Positions 18,052 through 27,331 of a DNA stretch of 57,345 nucleotides are shown here, piece after piece. Location of the stretch: NCBI GenBank assembly GCA_001803415.1, contig MHDC01000037.1, forward strand, positions 1 to 57,345. Direction: 5' to 3'. Source of the stretch: Microgenomates group bacterium RBG_16_45_19 (GTDB lineage: Bacteria > Patescibacteriota > Microgenomatia > UBA1400 > RBG-16-45-19). How positions within the stretch are numbered: the stretch's first letter is position 1; each line of letters starts with the position of its first letter. The notes under the pieces were generated by a model. That model saw only the letters and a program-made list of their open reading frames with translations, had not been told where the DNA came from and made no database searches. The position numbers and the translations under genes were made by a program.

Positions 18052-18610
18052 CAGCTTCCCTTATCGCTTTTACCTTGATATTCAAACCCCACTCAAAATA
18101 TTTGACCTCAATTTGTTTAAAGCCGGCTTGAATCAGCATTTGTTTCAATCGAATCGGCGTAAAATAATGCTGGTGCTGCTTGATCATCTCCGGCCTCACC
18201 AAACCCAGACCCGCGAGTAAGGTTAAAAGTGGCCGATTGTATCGGGACGGGACCGTGATCAACACCTTTCCTCCCGGTTTTAAAATCCGGAAAATCTCTT
18301 GAATAATGGTTTTAGGATAAGTCAAATGTTCCAACACCGCTAACATGGTAACTACGTCGGCTGTTTGCGCCGGTAAATTAATTTTATGTCCTAATATCTG
18401 TTGCTTGACCGTCACCTTCCCTTTTTGGTAAGGCTTAACCGCAGTATCGATACCGATGATCTGGTCAAAGCGTTTTTCAGCCCGATTGATTAATTCCGGT
18501 GGTTCGTCACAGCCCAAATCGACTAAGACCCCGCCCTTGGGCAAATCTGGCCAGATTTGCTTAATGCGCCACTGCTGGAAGATCGGTTCTAAGAGAGGCG
18601 GCAGTTTCAT
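18038..18610 (-). CDS. Class I SAM-dependent methyltransferase
   Basis: A soluble protein of 190 residues. The SAM-binding motif I is GGVLVDLGCDEPPELI (about 25-40), followed by an acidic strand-2 end (IIGIDTAVKPY), VVTMLAVLEHL for motif II, and ILKPGGKVLITVPS, the post-motif typical of type-11 methyltransferases. The usual GxGxG is GCDEP here, which is seen in some divergent members. Set between glycosyltransferases, it may methylate a sugar hydroxyl or a lipid carrier, but no substrate is visible. Its ATG overlaps the preceding family 2 gene by 4 nt. Confidence 0.88.
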   Translation of the reverse strand: MKLPPLLEPIFQQWRIKQIWPDLPKGGVLVDLGCDEPPELINRAEKRFDQIIGIDTAVKPYQKGKVTVKQQILGHKINLPAQTADVVTMLAVLEHLTYPKTIIQEIFRILKPGGKVLITVPSRYNRPLLTLLAGLGLVRPEMIKQHQHYFTPIRLKQMLIQAGFKQIEVKYFEWGLNIKVKAIREADERS

Positions 18611-19293
18611 CGCTTGACTCCTATGCGGAGGGCTACAATTGTCCCTATGGCTTTAAAGCCGTCTTTCCAGGTAATTTTTTTACCCTCTGAGTAAGTCCGA
18701 GCCATAAAAGTAATCGGCACTTCCAAAATTCTGACTCGATTTAACAGCAGTTTGCAGGTAATTTCCGGTTCAATTCGAAAATCATTTTGTTTCAAATTAA
18801 GGGCTATTAATTGCTCGGTGGGCATCACTTTATAACAGGTTTCCATATCTGTCAAAATTGAGTTGTAGAGGATATTAATTAAAAAATTCAGCCATCGATT
18901 ACCCACATAATGCCAAAAAAACATATTGGTTCTCGGTCCCAAAAATCTCGATCCGTAGACCACTTTGGTCCGACCCTCTTTGATGGGGACAATTAATTGC
19001 TTAATTTCCCGTGGATCGTATTCCAAATCAGCGTCCTGAATTAAAACGTGCGTCCCTTGCACTTTGGTTAAACCGGTTTGAATCGCTGCCCCCTTACCCT
19101 GGTTTAGTTTATGTCTTATGACCGTCACTTTTTGATGCCGGTAGCGCTGTAAAATTTTATCTGTCCCATCGGTCGAGGCGTCGTCAACCACAATTACTTG
19201 TTTCACTTCGGGAACGGCTGTCAATTCATCCAACAGCCCTTTAACCGTTTTGACCTCATTGAAACACGGGACAATGACCGATAATTTCATCAT
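18607..19293 (-). CDS. DPM1-like family 2 glycosyltransferase
   Basis: A protein of 228 residues. Motifs: VIVPCFNEVKTVKGLLDEL (7-25), VVDDASTDGTD, HKLNQGKGAAIQTGL, the metal site IQDADLEYDP, VYGSRFLG and METCYKVMP. This is the dolichol-phosphate-mannose synthase-like group that loads polyprenyl-phosphate with a hexose from a nucleotide donor. It lacks a C-terminal membrane pair, so it should be a soluble or peripheral enzyme. It probably supplies lipid-linked sugar to the GT-C proteins around it. ATGA overlaps occur at both ends. Confidence 0.88.
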   Translation of the reverse strand: MMKLSVIVPCFNEVKTVKGLLDELTAVPEVKQVIVVDDASTDGTDKILQRYRHQKVTVIRHKLNQGKGAAIQTGLTKVQGTHVLIQDADLEYDPREIKQLIVPIKEGRTKVVYGSRFLGPRTNMFFWHYVGNRWLNFLINILYNSILTDMETCYKVMPTEQLIALNLKQNDFRIEPEITCKLLLNRVRILEVPITFMARTYSEGKKITWKDGFKAIGTIVALRIGVKR

Positions 19294-20513
19294 TTCGATT
19301 GGGCTTTTAACTGATTGACTAAAAAGATTGAGGCGACCAGAAGATAAGCGATAATTACACTCCGACCCCAGCCAATCAACAGGTGGACATCAATCCAACC
19401 TAAATTAGTGTTTTTAATCGGGGTCATGGAAATGGCGATCATGATCAAGGCTGGCCCCGTCATCGCTAATTGCTGCTTTAGTGATTTAAACGGATACAAG
19501 GCTAACAGGGGAATTTGCCATAATAAATAGGGTGTTGATAACACCTTGCCCACCAACATAAACCCAAAAAAATATACCAAAGTTAAAGCCACTCGGGCCT
19601 GATGTTGGTCGCTTAACCTGATTTTTACCGCCGCCCGCGTCCCCCAGATTAAGTAACTGATCACCATTATGGGGAGGAGCCAATTAAATATCTGGGTCAC
19701 TTGCTCGCTTATTGGTCCAATTAGGGTGATACTCTGATATTTTTGCTCAAAGTTCTCGGTATGGCTGAAGCGATTGATTAATAACACGATCTGGGCGGGA
19801 ACGCTCTCGACCTGCAAACCCCTTTGCCCATGGTAAACCAGCATCACCGCTAAGGCACTCCGAAAAATTAATAAGGGTAACAGCCAGACAATTAAACCGG
19901 CCGCGAACAGATTAATCAGTAATTTTTTGCGGTTGCTTCTTTCCATCACCGCGTAGACTACCAGCAGCGGGGCATTGATCAGTTTTAAAGCCGTCGCTAG
20001 GAAGAAGCCCAGCCATTCGATAAACTGTCCGGCTCGACCCCACAGTTTGGGTGCGGTTATGCCGATCACCACCGCCGCGACAAAAACCAAGTCCATGGCA
20101 TCGTAAATAAAGTCATGAGCCTTAGCCGTGGCCAGGGCGTAATAGATTAAACCGCCCCAAATAATCGGTGCTTTGACTTTAAGCTTTTTGAGCCAAACGA
20201 TAATTAAGCCAACCAAACCCATATCCACCCAGAAGATCAGGCCTCGATAGGCCAAACCATAATTGAGGTGCCAGCTAAAGGTCATCGTTTTTAGATCGAT
20301 CCAGTGGGGTAGGTAGAAGAGGGGAATGGTCGCCGGTGGGTATTCATACCACTGCTCTAAATACGGTTTCAACCCCTCAGCCCACAAATGAGCATAAGGC
20401 ATGTAGACCGCCGTGATTTGGCTGAAGTCAGTTGGCTTTGCCTGCCAAATATACAGGCGGCTCACCACCAACAAAAGTCCGATTAAAATCCAACCTACTT
20501 GCTTTTTGGTCAC
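19290..20513 (-). CDS. GT87-like membrane mannosyltransferase-type protein, copy A
   Basis: A 407-residue polytopic protein. Its first outer loop has FSQITAVYMPYAHLWAEG and then LEQWYEYPPATIPLFYLP. Later features are DFIYDAMDLVFVAAV and LSTPYLLWQIPLLALYPF. The same elements recur in 30511-31782 (EYPPGAIPL, YDGLDLVFIG, SRPFHLWYVPLITIYPF), so the two are paralogues. The layout resembles GT87/PimE-type mannosyltransferases that use polyprenyl-phosphate-mannose. The exact sugar is not known. The stop overlaps the next gene by 4 nt. Confidence 0.75.
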   Translation of the reverse strand: MTKKQVGWILIGLLLVVSRLYIWQAKPTDFSQITAVYMPYAHLWAEGLKPYLEQWYEYPPATIPLFYLPHWIDLKTMTFSWHLNYGLAYRGLIFWVDMGLVGLIIVWLKKLKVKAPIIWGGLIYYALATAKAHDFIYDAMDLVFVAAVVIGITAPKLWGRAGQFIEWLGFFLATALKLINAPLLVVYAVMERSNRKKLLINLFAAGLIVWLLPLLIFRSALAVMLVYHGQRGLQVESVPAQIVLLINRFSHTENFEQKYQSITLIGPISEQVTQIFNWLLPIMVISYLIWGTRAAVKIRLSDQHQARVALTLVYFFGFMLVGKVLSTPYLLWQIPLLALYPFKSLKQQLAMTGPALIMIAISMTPIKNTNLGWIDVHLLIGWGRSVIIAYLLVASIFLVNQLKAQSK

Positions 20514-20523
20514 TTTAACTCCT

Positions 20524-22044
20524 TTATTTTTCCTTCGTCATACGCACTAACTCCTGTCGGTTTAAATAAACAATCGAACCCGGTTTTATGGGCAAGTATT
20601 TAGATTTCAGGTACTCATTCATCATTGGACTGTAGCTCGAGCCGTCATCTTCATAGACGATAAAGGTCGGCGGCGTCTCGTTTAAAGTTTTAAAGAATAA
20701 CCAGCGGTTTTTAGGTACCTGCACTTGCCAATCGTAGTATGTCAGCATGTTGGTCGGTGCCGGTTCTAAATCAGCTAAATAATATATCAACGCTTCGTTC
20801 GGGATGACCATCAACCGGTCTCCCGGTTGTTTGAGACGTTTGATCATCTCCGCCGCCTGTACCATTGGGGTAAACTGGATGTAGTGCTCGGTTTCTGGGT
20901 TAATCTGAGTGTAAAGGGGCAGGTTCGGTTTAGTTAAAATTACTATCATCCATACCCCTATACCTAATCCCACCGCCAAGCGCCATTTTTGCCTTAAACT
21001 CATCCAGGTTGGCCAGGCTGCCAGGAAGCTAACCAGCAAGCCAATTCCTAACCAGGGGATCAAATGGAAACCCCGATAATAGTAGACATTGGCCTCCGCC
21101 ACTCGGGTGTTAGTACTCAGCCAGATGATTAGTAACCCCAAAACTACCAATGCTTGAGTTTTTTGTTTTAAATAAATTAATCGCCCTAAAGCCAATAACC
21201 AAAAAATCATAATTAACCCGACTGTTTGGCTGAGAATATCTTTGATATGGAAGAGATATAAGAACGGTAAACCGGGTAAGCGCCAAATCTCCCACCAGTG
21301 TTTAATCGGCGTTAAACCCGGTAATGAATAGCGCAGGGCATTAATTACCTCGATTAGGTAATCTTTTGGAGGCACCACTATAAATACACCGATAATAACG
21401 CTAATAATACCCAGAATAAACCACCCAAAATCCTTGCCTTTAATTTTCAGGTATCTAAACAGGGTTAATAACGTTAGCGCTGCCGCCATCGGTAGCAGGG
21501 TAAACTGGATCAGTCCGGTCAAGATTCCGATACCTAATTCCCCCCATTTGGATACTGCTTTTTCTTTCAGGTCTAACAAACTGCCACTTAAATAACTTAA
21601 GGGGTAAACCACCAGTGATTCCGCTAAAAACTGATTGCCTAAAAGTAAGTACTTAAGACTTTCAAATAAGAATATCGGTACCGCCGCTTTTTTACCGAAT
21701 CTTTTAATTAAAATTACCCACCAAGCAGCCGACCATATAAAAATTACTTGTCGGTGCCGCCGAATCAGCATGTAGACATTATCAATTTGGCTTAAATATT
21801 GGGTGAGGTATGAGGCCATATAAGGTAGGGGTTGATGGTTATTGGGAAAATTCTGATACAACCGATAACCCTTGCCCATTAGCCAAGCCATCACCATATG
21901 TTCGGCTTCATCGACAAACTTAAAACTTTGGGAGTACTGGTTCATCACCGGATACAACATCACTGCCATGGCAATGCTGAGCGTTAATGGCCAAAACCAG
22001 CTCATTACCTTATTTCTCAATTGCTGCTGTTGAGTTTTGTTCAT
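20524..22044 (-). CDS. GT-C family polytopic membrane glycosyltransferase
   Basis: A 506-residue protein with about ten hydrophobic helices and a C-terminal soluble tail. The first outer loop has SFKFVDEAEHMVMAWLMGKG followed by NFPNNHQPLPYMASYL; the Asp-Glu pair and the H-x-PLPY element match PMT/GT39 geometry. The C-terminal region (VQAAEMIKRLKQPGDRLMVI, then TPPTFIVYEDDG) is a typical extracytoplasmic domain of such proteins. It overlaps the upstream gene by 4 nt and lies 10 nt from the downstream one. The acceptor is unknown. Confidence 0.78.
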   Translation of the reverse strand: MNKTQQQQLRNKVMSWFWPLTLSIAMAVMLYPVMNQYSQSFKFVDEAEHMVMAWLMGKGYRLYQNFPNNHQPLPYMASYLTQYLSQIDNVYMLIRRHRQVIFIWSAAWWVILIKRFGKKAAVPIFLFESLKYLLLGNQFLAESLVVYPLSYLSGSLLDLKEKAVSKWGELGIGILTGLIQFTLLPMAAALTLLTLFRYLKIKGKDFGWFILGIISVIIGVFIVVPPKDYLIEVINALRYSLPGLTPIKHWWEIWRLPGLPFLYLFHIKDILSQTVGLIMIFWLLALGRLIYLKQKTQALVVLGLLIIWLSTNTRVAEANVYYYRGFHLIPWLGIGLLVSFLAAWPTWMSLRQKWRLAVGLGIGVWMIVILTKPNLPLYTQINPETEHYIQFTPMVQAAEMIKRLKQPGDRLMVIPNEALIYYLADLEPAPTNMLTYYDWQVQVPKNRWLFFKTLNETPPTFIVYEDDGSSYSPMMNEYLKSKYLPIKPGSIVYLNRQELVRMTKEK

Positions 22045-23441
22045 CGGCTGTTAGGTAAAATGATTTTGGTCGGTTCGGTACAACCACCGACACCACAAAC
22101 TCGATTGGGCACCCGGCGAATGGCAAAGATATTACCGATGATGGCTAAGACGATCAAGCCGCTAAAAATCAGCCGGTGTCCAAAAATAGGCTTGATTATT
22201 TTCGGATAGAACAGCATCAGGCCGTTAATCAACGCCCAGCCGGTTAAAGCTAGTCTTAAATATGAGCTGGGTAATTCAAAACCAGCTAAACGCCAACCGG
22301 TTAAACCTAGCATGATTAGCAGCATTTCCCCCGCCAGCGGGAATAACTTCAGGCACTGAGTCAACATTACGGCCGTACTGATCATCAGCAAGGGATAAAT
22401 CGGATAAATGTACCAGGGTGAAGTATTGCTCGGTCCGGCTAAAAAGAAGGCGGTTATAAGCCAAGCTAACGCCGGCCAACCGATGAGCTGAGACTGCCAG
22501 TCTTTTTTAGTGACGGTATAAATCATGCCAGACAAGCCTAAATACCACCAACCGTCCTCCAGACTACCTTGGACTTGGGGTGAGCTAAAGAAAGTAAACA
22601 TGCTGGAAAGGTAAGCTCCGCGAGTGCTTTGCTGGGATAATGTCCACCAAAAATGTTCCCCCCCGATCCCAACCCCGTAAACCAGGTACAAGCCCAAAGT
22701 CCCTAAGGCCGCCCCTAACATTAATTTAGCCCATTTGTCCTGCTTAGACAGGTTTAAAAAGTAAATAAAAATACCGAATAACACGTAACCGGCAAATTTA
22801 GTCCAGGCCGCCCAGAATCCGCAACCAACCAAAACCATGAATTTGGCCCGGCTAACCCGAAAGCGCATCTGCCTTAATAATATTAGTCCCAAAAGCAGGG
22901 CGGGGGTAATTAAATTTTCCAAATAACCCTGTCGCTGGGAAAAAACAGCCATCGGCCAAAAGGCTAAAAAAGTTATCGCCAGTAAGCCAACTGTTTCATT
23001 AAAGGTTTGTTTAGCCAGAAGATAAGTTAGACATAAGGTTATTAACGCGGTTACCAGCGCCGGTAACCTAACGATCATTTGGGGTATCTGAGTAAAGCCG
23101 GTAAAACCAAAATATCGAGCCGGTAGGGCGATGACTAAACTGGCCAAAAACGGATGGTCAAAATACCGATCGCTGAGGCGGAAACCAAACCGCTCCGCCG
23201 GTATAAAGTCTCGGTACTGTGACCGCCAAAATAATGTCGGATTATTTTGATCAAAAATCGTCAGCGACGATGGCGCCCGGAAACTGTCATAGAGACTGTT
23301 ACCCAGCCAAACGTAATAAGGGCTATCATCATTCTGATAAATTGGGAAATAATCACCGTTGTGAATTCTTAAAACCATCCCCGCCAAGATTACTAACCAT
23401 AGGCAGATGATTAAAACGTCCTGTTGGAGATGGTGTAACAT
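22041..23441 (-). CDS. GT39-like membrane glycosyltransferase
   Basis: A 466-residue polytopic protein. The first outer loop reads FPIYQNDDSPYYVWLGNSLY, with the Asp pair of GT-C enzymes, followed by RLSDRYFDHPFLASLVIAL, matching the H-P-P/F-L element of GT39. I start it at ATG 23441 (MLHHLQQDVLI), just before helix 1; a start 14 codons earlier would lie within the divergent gene. TATAAT 30 nt upstream of this ATG, on the minus strand, would give a short leader and supports this choice. It is the first gene of the second minus-strand unit. Confidence 0.8.
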   Translation of the reverse strand: MLHHLQQDVLIICLWLVILAGMVLRIHNGDYFPIYQNDDSPYYVWLGNSLYDSFRAPSSLTIFDQNNPTLFWRSQYRDFIPAERFGFRLSDRYFDHPFLASLVIALPARYFGFTGFTQIPQMIVRLPALVTALITLCLTYLLAKQTFNETVGLLAITFLAFWPMAVFSQRQGYLENLITPALLLGLILLRQMRFRVSRAKFMVLVGCGFWAAWTKFAGYVLFGIFIYFLNLSKQDKWAKLMLGAALGTLGLYLVYGVGIGGEHFWWTLSQQSTRGAYLSSMFTFFSSPQVQGSLEDGWWYLGLSGMIYTVTKKDWQSQLIGWPALAWLITAFFLAGPSNTSPWYIYPIYPLLMISTAVMLTQCLKLFPLAGEMLLIMLGLTGWRLAGFELPSSYLRLALTGWALINGLMLFYPKIIKPIFGHRLIFSGLIVLAIIGNIFAIRRVPNRVCGVGGCTEPTKIILPNSR

Positions 23442-23447
23442 AAAACC

Positions 23448-24245
23448 ATGAAACTCAAAAATCCTAAACTTATTATAGTTCATTTCGGTTTATTTACCGT
23501 CGTCTGTCTCTTGTTACTGTGGTTTTTTCTCTTTAACCTCTTTCACAACGCCGATAACCGTCGTTTCGACTTTCGTTCCATGTTTAAGCCGGCCGTCCTG
23601 GCTGCCATGCTCAGTTATCGGTCTGATCCGGGTATAAGTTGCCAACTGCCTCCGGTCACCCCGTTGCCATCTTGGTTGGACGCTACCCGTTTCCAGGTTG
23701 TCGCTCCACTTCAAACGTCACCCCAATTGGTGGTGGCTGAACGTCAAGACGCATTCTGGTCGCTCTACCTGGCTGATACCAAAACGGAAACTTTAGCTCC
23801 CCTGGTTACCCAAATTTCTTTTCCGGGTGATACTTTAACCAGAGCCTATGCTCCGATTCAAGCCTGGCTGTTTTACCCCGATTGCGCTGAGAAGCACTGC
23901 TATCTTTGGCGCCTTAACTTAAGAACCGGTGATCATCATCGCTTTCCCGCCTTTATCTACCCTGATCGTCAGCCCTTACCCCACATCAGGGATGTCTTTT
24001 TTGATGAAGCCCGCCAACTGGTATCCTATGGTACCGCCCTGGCCGCCGCTTCCGACCGGGTGATTATTACTCCTCAAGCTGAACTGATCCAGACTATTAA
24101 TGAAAAACCCGCCTCAAATCGTCAACTCAGCTTCCAAGGTTACCTGACCGATCCTGGTTACTTAGTCTATTTAGATCCGGTCAGTCAGTTAACTTACTTT
24201 TACGGTGCTAATCACATCGCCCTTCACCGCTTAAAATGCCCCTAG
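23448..24245 (+). CDS. Membrane-anchored extracytoplasmic protein of unknown function
   Basis: A 265-residue protein. Residues 8-32 form one strong hydrophobic helix (LIIVHFGLFTVVCLLLLWFF), followed by an outside domain with repeated short beta strands such as FWSLYLADTKTETLAPLVTQ and CYLWRLNLRTGDHHRFPAF, reminiscent of beta-propeller blades. Three Cys residues lie outside (in ISCQLP, PDCAEKHC). I do not recognise a family. The start is 6 nt from a divergent ATG and the stop abuts the convergent GT39 gene with no gap. The coding strand is C-rich, as in the other plus-strand genes. Confidence 0.7.
   Translation: MKLKNPKLIIVHFGLFTVVCLLLLWFFLFNLFHNADNRRFDFRSMFKPAVLAAMLSYRSDPGISCQLPPVTPLPSWLDATRFQVVAPLQTSPQLVVAERQDAFWSLYLADTKTETLAPLVTQISFPGDTLTRAYAPIQAWLFYPDCAEKHCYLWRLNLRTGDHHRFPAFIYPDRQPLPHIRDVFFDEARQLVSYGTALAAASDRVIITPQAELIQTINEKPASNRQLSFQGYLTDPGYLVYLDPVSQLTYFYGANHIALHRLKCP
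23472..23477 (-). promoter_or_regulatory. Putative -10 box (TATAAT) for the 15279-23441 unit
   Basis: A perfect TATAAT on the minus strand lies inside the first codons of the divergent plus-strand gene, about 30 nt before ATG 23441. No good TTGACA is visible 16-18 nt above it. The site makes sense because the two divergent ATGs are only 6 nt apart, so the minus-strand promoter has to sit inside the neighbour. Confidence 0.35.
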
Positions 24246-25880
24246 TCATAAATCATCTGGTTCATAAGCCACCATTTCTACTTTGCCGTCAAGGTTGGTG
24301 AAGGTTGTCAGCGGCTTGACTCCCGGGGCTTCTTCTATCCGTGATACCACTAATACTCTGGTTACTTTCTGGTCCAATTTGGTTTGATCGAACTTGGATA
24401 CATATTCCATGTTCAGCAAACTTTTAACGTGGCGAAAACCCAAAGTGTCGGCCTGATAATAGTCGACCGAATTTAAAAATTCTTGAGGCTGTAGCCGGTT
24501 ATAAAAGGCATAAAATATATAGGGCGATTCAAACGGGAAAGTGACATAGATTTTTTGATATTTTCCCCGGTTGTCCTTGAGATACTCGGCTACTTCTTTC
24601 ATATAGCCGTCAAACCGCCAGTCACTTTCGGTTCGATACGGTCCATAGTAATAGTTAAAAAAGGCAAAAGCTTGCAGCCCTAAGAGTAAACCTAAGCCTG
24701 CGATCAGGACCATTTTGCCCCTACTCTTAACTCGGCTGACCAGATAACCAGCCCCTAATGCGCCGATCACTTGGACCCAGGGTAACATCAACACACTCCG
24801 GGTACTGTGAATACCAGGTAGGGTTAGTGCCGCCGGTAATGGCCCCAATATTAACGCCCAAAGCACCAACCAACCGTTGCGATTTTTTTGTTTAATGATC
24901 CAGAAAATTCCGAAAATTGCTAAAGTGATTTCGACGCCTAAGAAATTGCCAAAATAGGGGACGTTATAGTGGGGATGATTGCCGCCTTTAACCAAGAGGA
25001 ATTCCGGAGTCCAAGTTCTTAAATAGTTTTTAACTAATACCTGGCCATAGTAAACGTATTGGTTATATTTCAGTTTTGAGCCTAGTTGGTTGGTGCGGTA
25101 TTGGTAAATTTGCTGCCACTGCTCCGCCGGCGATAAATTAAAGATCACCGTGCCGGTTACCTTAGCCCGCTCACCCGAGAACCAAGTTTGATAGCCCATC
25201 ACCAACGTGGCGAGATATAGGCCCAAGGCTGCGATGATTAACGCTCGGTTCTTTCTTAAGGGTCGTTGGCTGAATAAAAAACCTAAAAACCACAAGGGGA
25301 TGACGATCAATGCCCCGTGATAAGTCCCCATACTTAAGATTAATATACCCACTCCCAGCCATAACCGCCGTTTGATCAGGCTCAAACCACCCAAGCTGAA
25401 TAAACTAGCCGCCAACATCGCCTCCAAGGCCAACCGGGAAAAATGGAAATGCCAAGGATTAACGGCTAATAAGACAAAAGCTACCCAACCCGGCCAACCC
25501 CATTTGGTTTTGGCTCCCCACAACTGGTTGGTTGTCAACAGCGCCGCCATCATCATCGCTAGGCCACTTATTAGACTGACAGACCTGACTGCGGCCGGAG
25601 TTAAGCCAAAAATCAAAATCCAGGGAATGGTTAAATAGATATACAACGGCTGCTTCCAATCACCAAAAGACTCAAACTTTAACGGCCAACGACGGCCGTG
25701 TTCTTCTCTTCCGGTCATGGCTAAAAGTTGAGCCGTATAACCGATAGCCGCTTCATCCCGATTTAATCCATGGGGAATCGCTCCAAATTGGTATAACCTC
25801 AAACCCAAGGCTAATCCCAGACACCCCAAGACTACTAGCCAGGGTTGAGATTGTCTCCCGCTTAAACTTTTTTTAACCAT
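24246..25880 (-). CDS. GT39/ArnT-like membrane glycosyltransferase, paralogue 5
   Basis: A 544-residue member of the SFGDYK group. The first outer loop has PHGLNRDEAAIGYTAQLLA and then KFESFGDWKQPLYIYLTIP, closest to paralogue 1 (LNRDETALAY). LPGIHSTRSVLMLPWVQ takes the place of the PHALRS segment of the others. The C-terminal domain includes YVTFPFESPYIFYAFYNRLQ, which aligns with similar IYFxxxYNRI stretches in the siblings. It starts 19 nt inside the flippase gene and is the last gene of the first minus-strand unit. Role: outer-face sugar transfer from a lipid-phosphate donor. Confidence 0.85.
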   Translation of the reverse strand: MVKKSLSGRQSQPWLVVLGCLGLALGLRLYQFGAIPHGLNRDEAAIGYTAQLLAMTGREEHGRRWPLKFESFGDWKQPLYIYLTIPWILIFGLTPAAVRSVSLISGLAMMMAALLTTNQLWGAKTKWGWPGWVAFVLLAVNPWHFHFSRLALEAMLAASLFSLGGLSLIKRRLWLGVGILILSMGTYHGALIVIPLWFLGFLFSQRPLRKNRALIIAALGLYLATLVMGYQTWFSGERAKVTGTVIFNLSPAEQWQQIYQYRTNQLGSKLKYNQYVYYGQVLVKNYLRTWTPEFLLVKGGNHPHYNVPYFGNFLGVEITLAIFGIFWIIKQKNRNGWLVLWALILGPLPAALTLPGIHSTRSVLMLPWVQVIGALGAGYLVSRVKSRGKMVLIAGLGLLLGLQAFAFFNYYYGPYRTESDWRFDGYMKEVAEYLKDNRGKYQKIYVTFPFESPYIFYAFYNRLQPQEFLNSVDYYQADTLGFRHVKSLLNMEYVSKFDQTKLDQKVTRVLVVSRIEEAPGVKPLTTFTNLDGKVEMVAYEPDDL

Positions 25881-27331
25881 GAGTTTAACTTTCCTGGCGG
25901 TAAGATCAAATTCAAATTAGCCGCCAAGCGTCGTCGCCCCCAAAACCACCAACCGCCCAAATGGATTAGGCTCCCCAAGACCAACTGTAGTCCCAAATGA
26001 GTCAGATTTACCGGAGTCAGTTGCTGGTAAAGCCAAAGCGTCACTCCCGTGACTAAGCTTAAACTTAACGGTAAAGCCACTTGTGGCCAAAGCCTGACCG
26101 ATAGTTTCTGTTTAATTATCCGGTAACCCACCAAAGAGCCGGCGGCAACCAAGCTGGACAAAATGGCCACTCCGACAAAGTCAAAATAACGGACCATGAT
26201 CGGGGTTAACAGCCAAGTGCCAAGGGTCATGGCTATCATCAATCTTAAAGTGGCGTTAATTTGACCCATCGCATTTAAGGCACTGATGAAGGGGTTGGCC
26301 ACCGCCGCCAAGGCAATATTCAGACAAAAGAAATAGAGGGCGGGTAACGCCGGCTGCCACTTTTGGTAAGCCGGTATTGCTATAGTAATTGGAAGAGCCA
26401 ACACCATCATGCCGGCTAAAATCGGGAAAATTATTAGACTGATAAAATAAACCGACACTTCCAAGCCGCGGCTGATCATAGCCTTATCTTGTTGTACCCG
26501 GGCAAAAGTCGGAAAGGTCACGGCGATGATGTTTTGAACGCTAAATTGATAAGGGAAGAGCGACCAGCGTTTAGCCCAACCCAAATAACCCATGTAAGTG
26601 ACCGGCATAAATTTAGCCAAAATAATAAAATACAGGTCGTCTTTTAACCTGGCTAAAAAGTCATTAGCCTGAAACTTGACCCCAAAGGTTAGTAGTCCCT
26701 TTAAGGCGGCTCGGTTCAAAGCCAAGCCCATCGACCACCGCTTCAAGCTATACATCATGATTACCCCAATCACCCCCCTGACTAAGACTCCCCCGGTAAA
26801 ACTGGTGACTCCAAAATGATGATAAGCCAACCACACCACCACCAGGTAATAAACCAATTGTTCAACCACCTGGGGGACAGCCAATCGGGCAAAATTAAGT
26901 TCTCGCTCCAAGAGAATCGACGGGATGGTTTTTAAGGAAGCCAAGAAAAAGGAAAAACCCAAAGCATATAATAACCATAAACCATCTTGGTTTAATTTCA
27001 TTTGTGACCGCCATACCGGCGTTAAGGCGATAACTAGACCAAAAATGATTAAAGCCAGCAGTTGTTGGACGGTAAAGGTAGTTCTCAGTTCGGTCAGTGA
27101 CGGCTCGGTCTTTTTTTGGACCAAAGCGGCGGCCAAGCCCACATCCGATAAGAAAGTGAAAAAAGTAATGATCGCGGTCACGATAAAGAACACGCCGAAC
27201 TCCGCCGGTGTTAACCAAGCGCTTAAGATGCCGGTAGCGATCAGGGCAATCACATAAACTAGGCCGGTTCTTAAGCTGTAGCTTAGAGCCCCACCGACCG
27301 ATTTACGCTTGATGTTTTCTGATTGGGTCAT
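25862..27331 (-). CDS. Polysaccharide flippase (Wzx/PST family)
   Basis: A 489-residue protein with about 12-14 hydrophobic helices. The N-terminus has GGALSYSLRTGLVYVIALIA followed by LTPAEFGVFFIVTAII, the usual opening of PST/MATE-like oligosaccharide exporters such as Wzx or TuaB/WzxC. It is expected to flip undecaprenyl-linked oligosaccharides to the outer face. It is the only flippase I see in the window. It overlaps both neighbours (29 and 19 nt), which shows it is an integral operon member. Confidence 0.9.
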   Translation of the reverse strand: MTQSENIKRKSVGGALSYSLRTGLVYVIALIATGILSAWLTPAEFGVFFIVTAIITFFTFLSDVGLAAALVQKKTEPSLTELRTTFTVQQLLALIIFGLVIALTPVWRSQMKLNQDGLWLLYALGFSFFLASLKTIPSILLERELNFARLAVPQVVEQLVYYLVVVWLAYHHFGVTSFTGGVLVRGVIGVIMMYSLKRWSMGLALNRAALKGLLTFGVKFQANDFLARLKDDLYFIILAKFMPVTYMGYLGWAKRWSLFPYQFSVQNIIAVTFPTFARVQQDKAMISRGLEVSVYFISLIIFPILAGMMVLALPITIAIPAYQKWQPALPALYFFCLNIALAAVANPFISALNAMGQINATLRLMIAMTLGTWLLTPIMVRYFDFVGVAILSSLVAAGSLVGYRIIKQKLSVRLWPQVALPLSLSLVTGVTLWLYQQLTPVNLTHLGLQLVLGSLIHLGGWWFWGRRRLAANLNLILPPGKLNSWLKKV

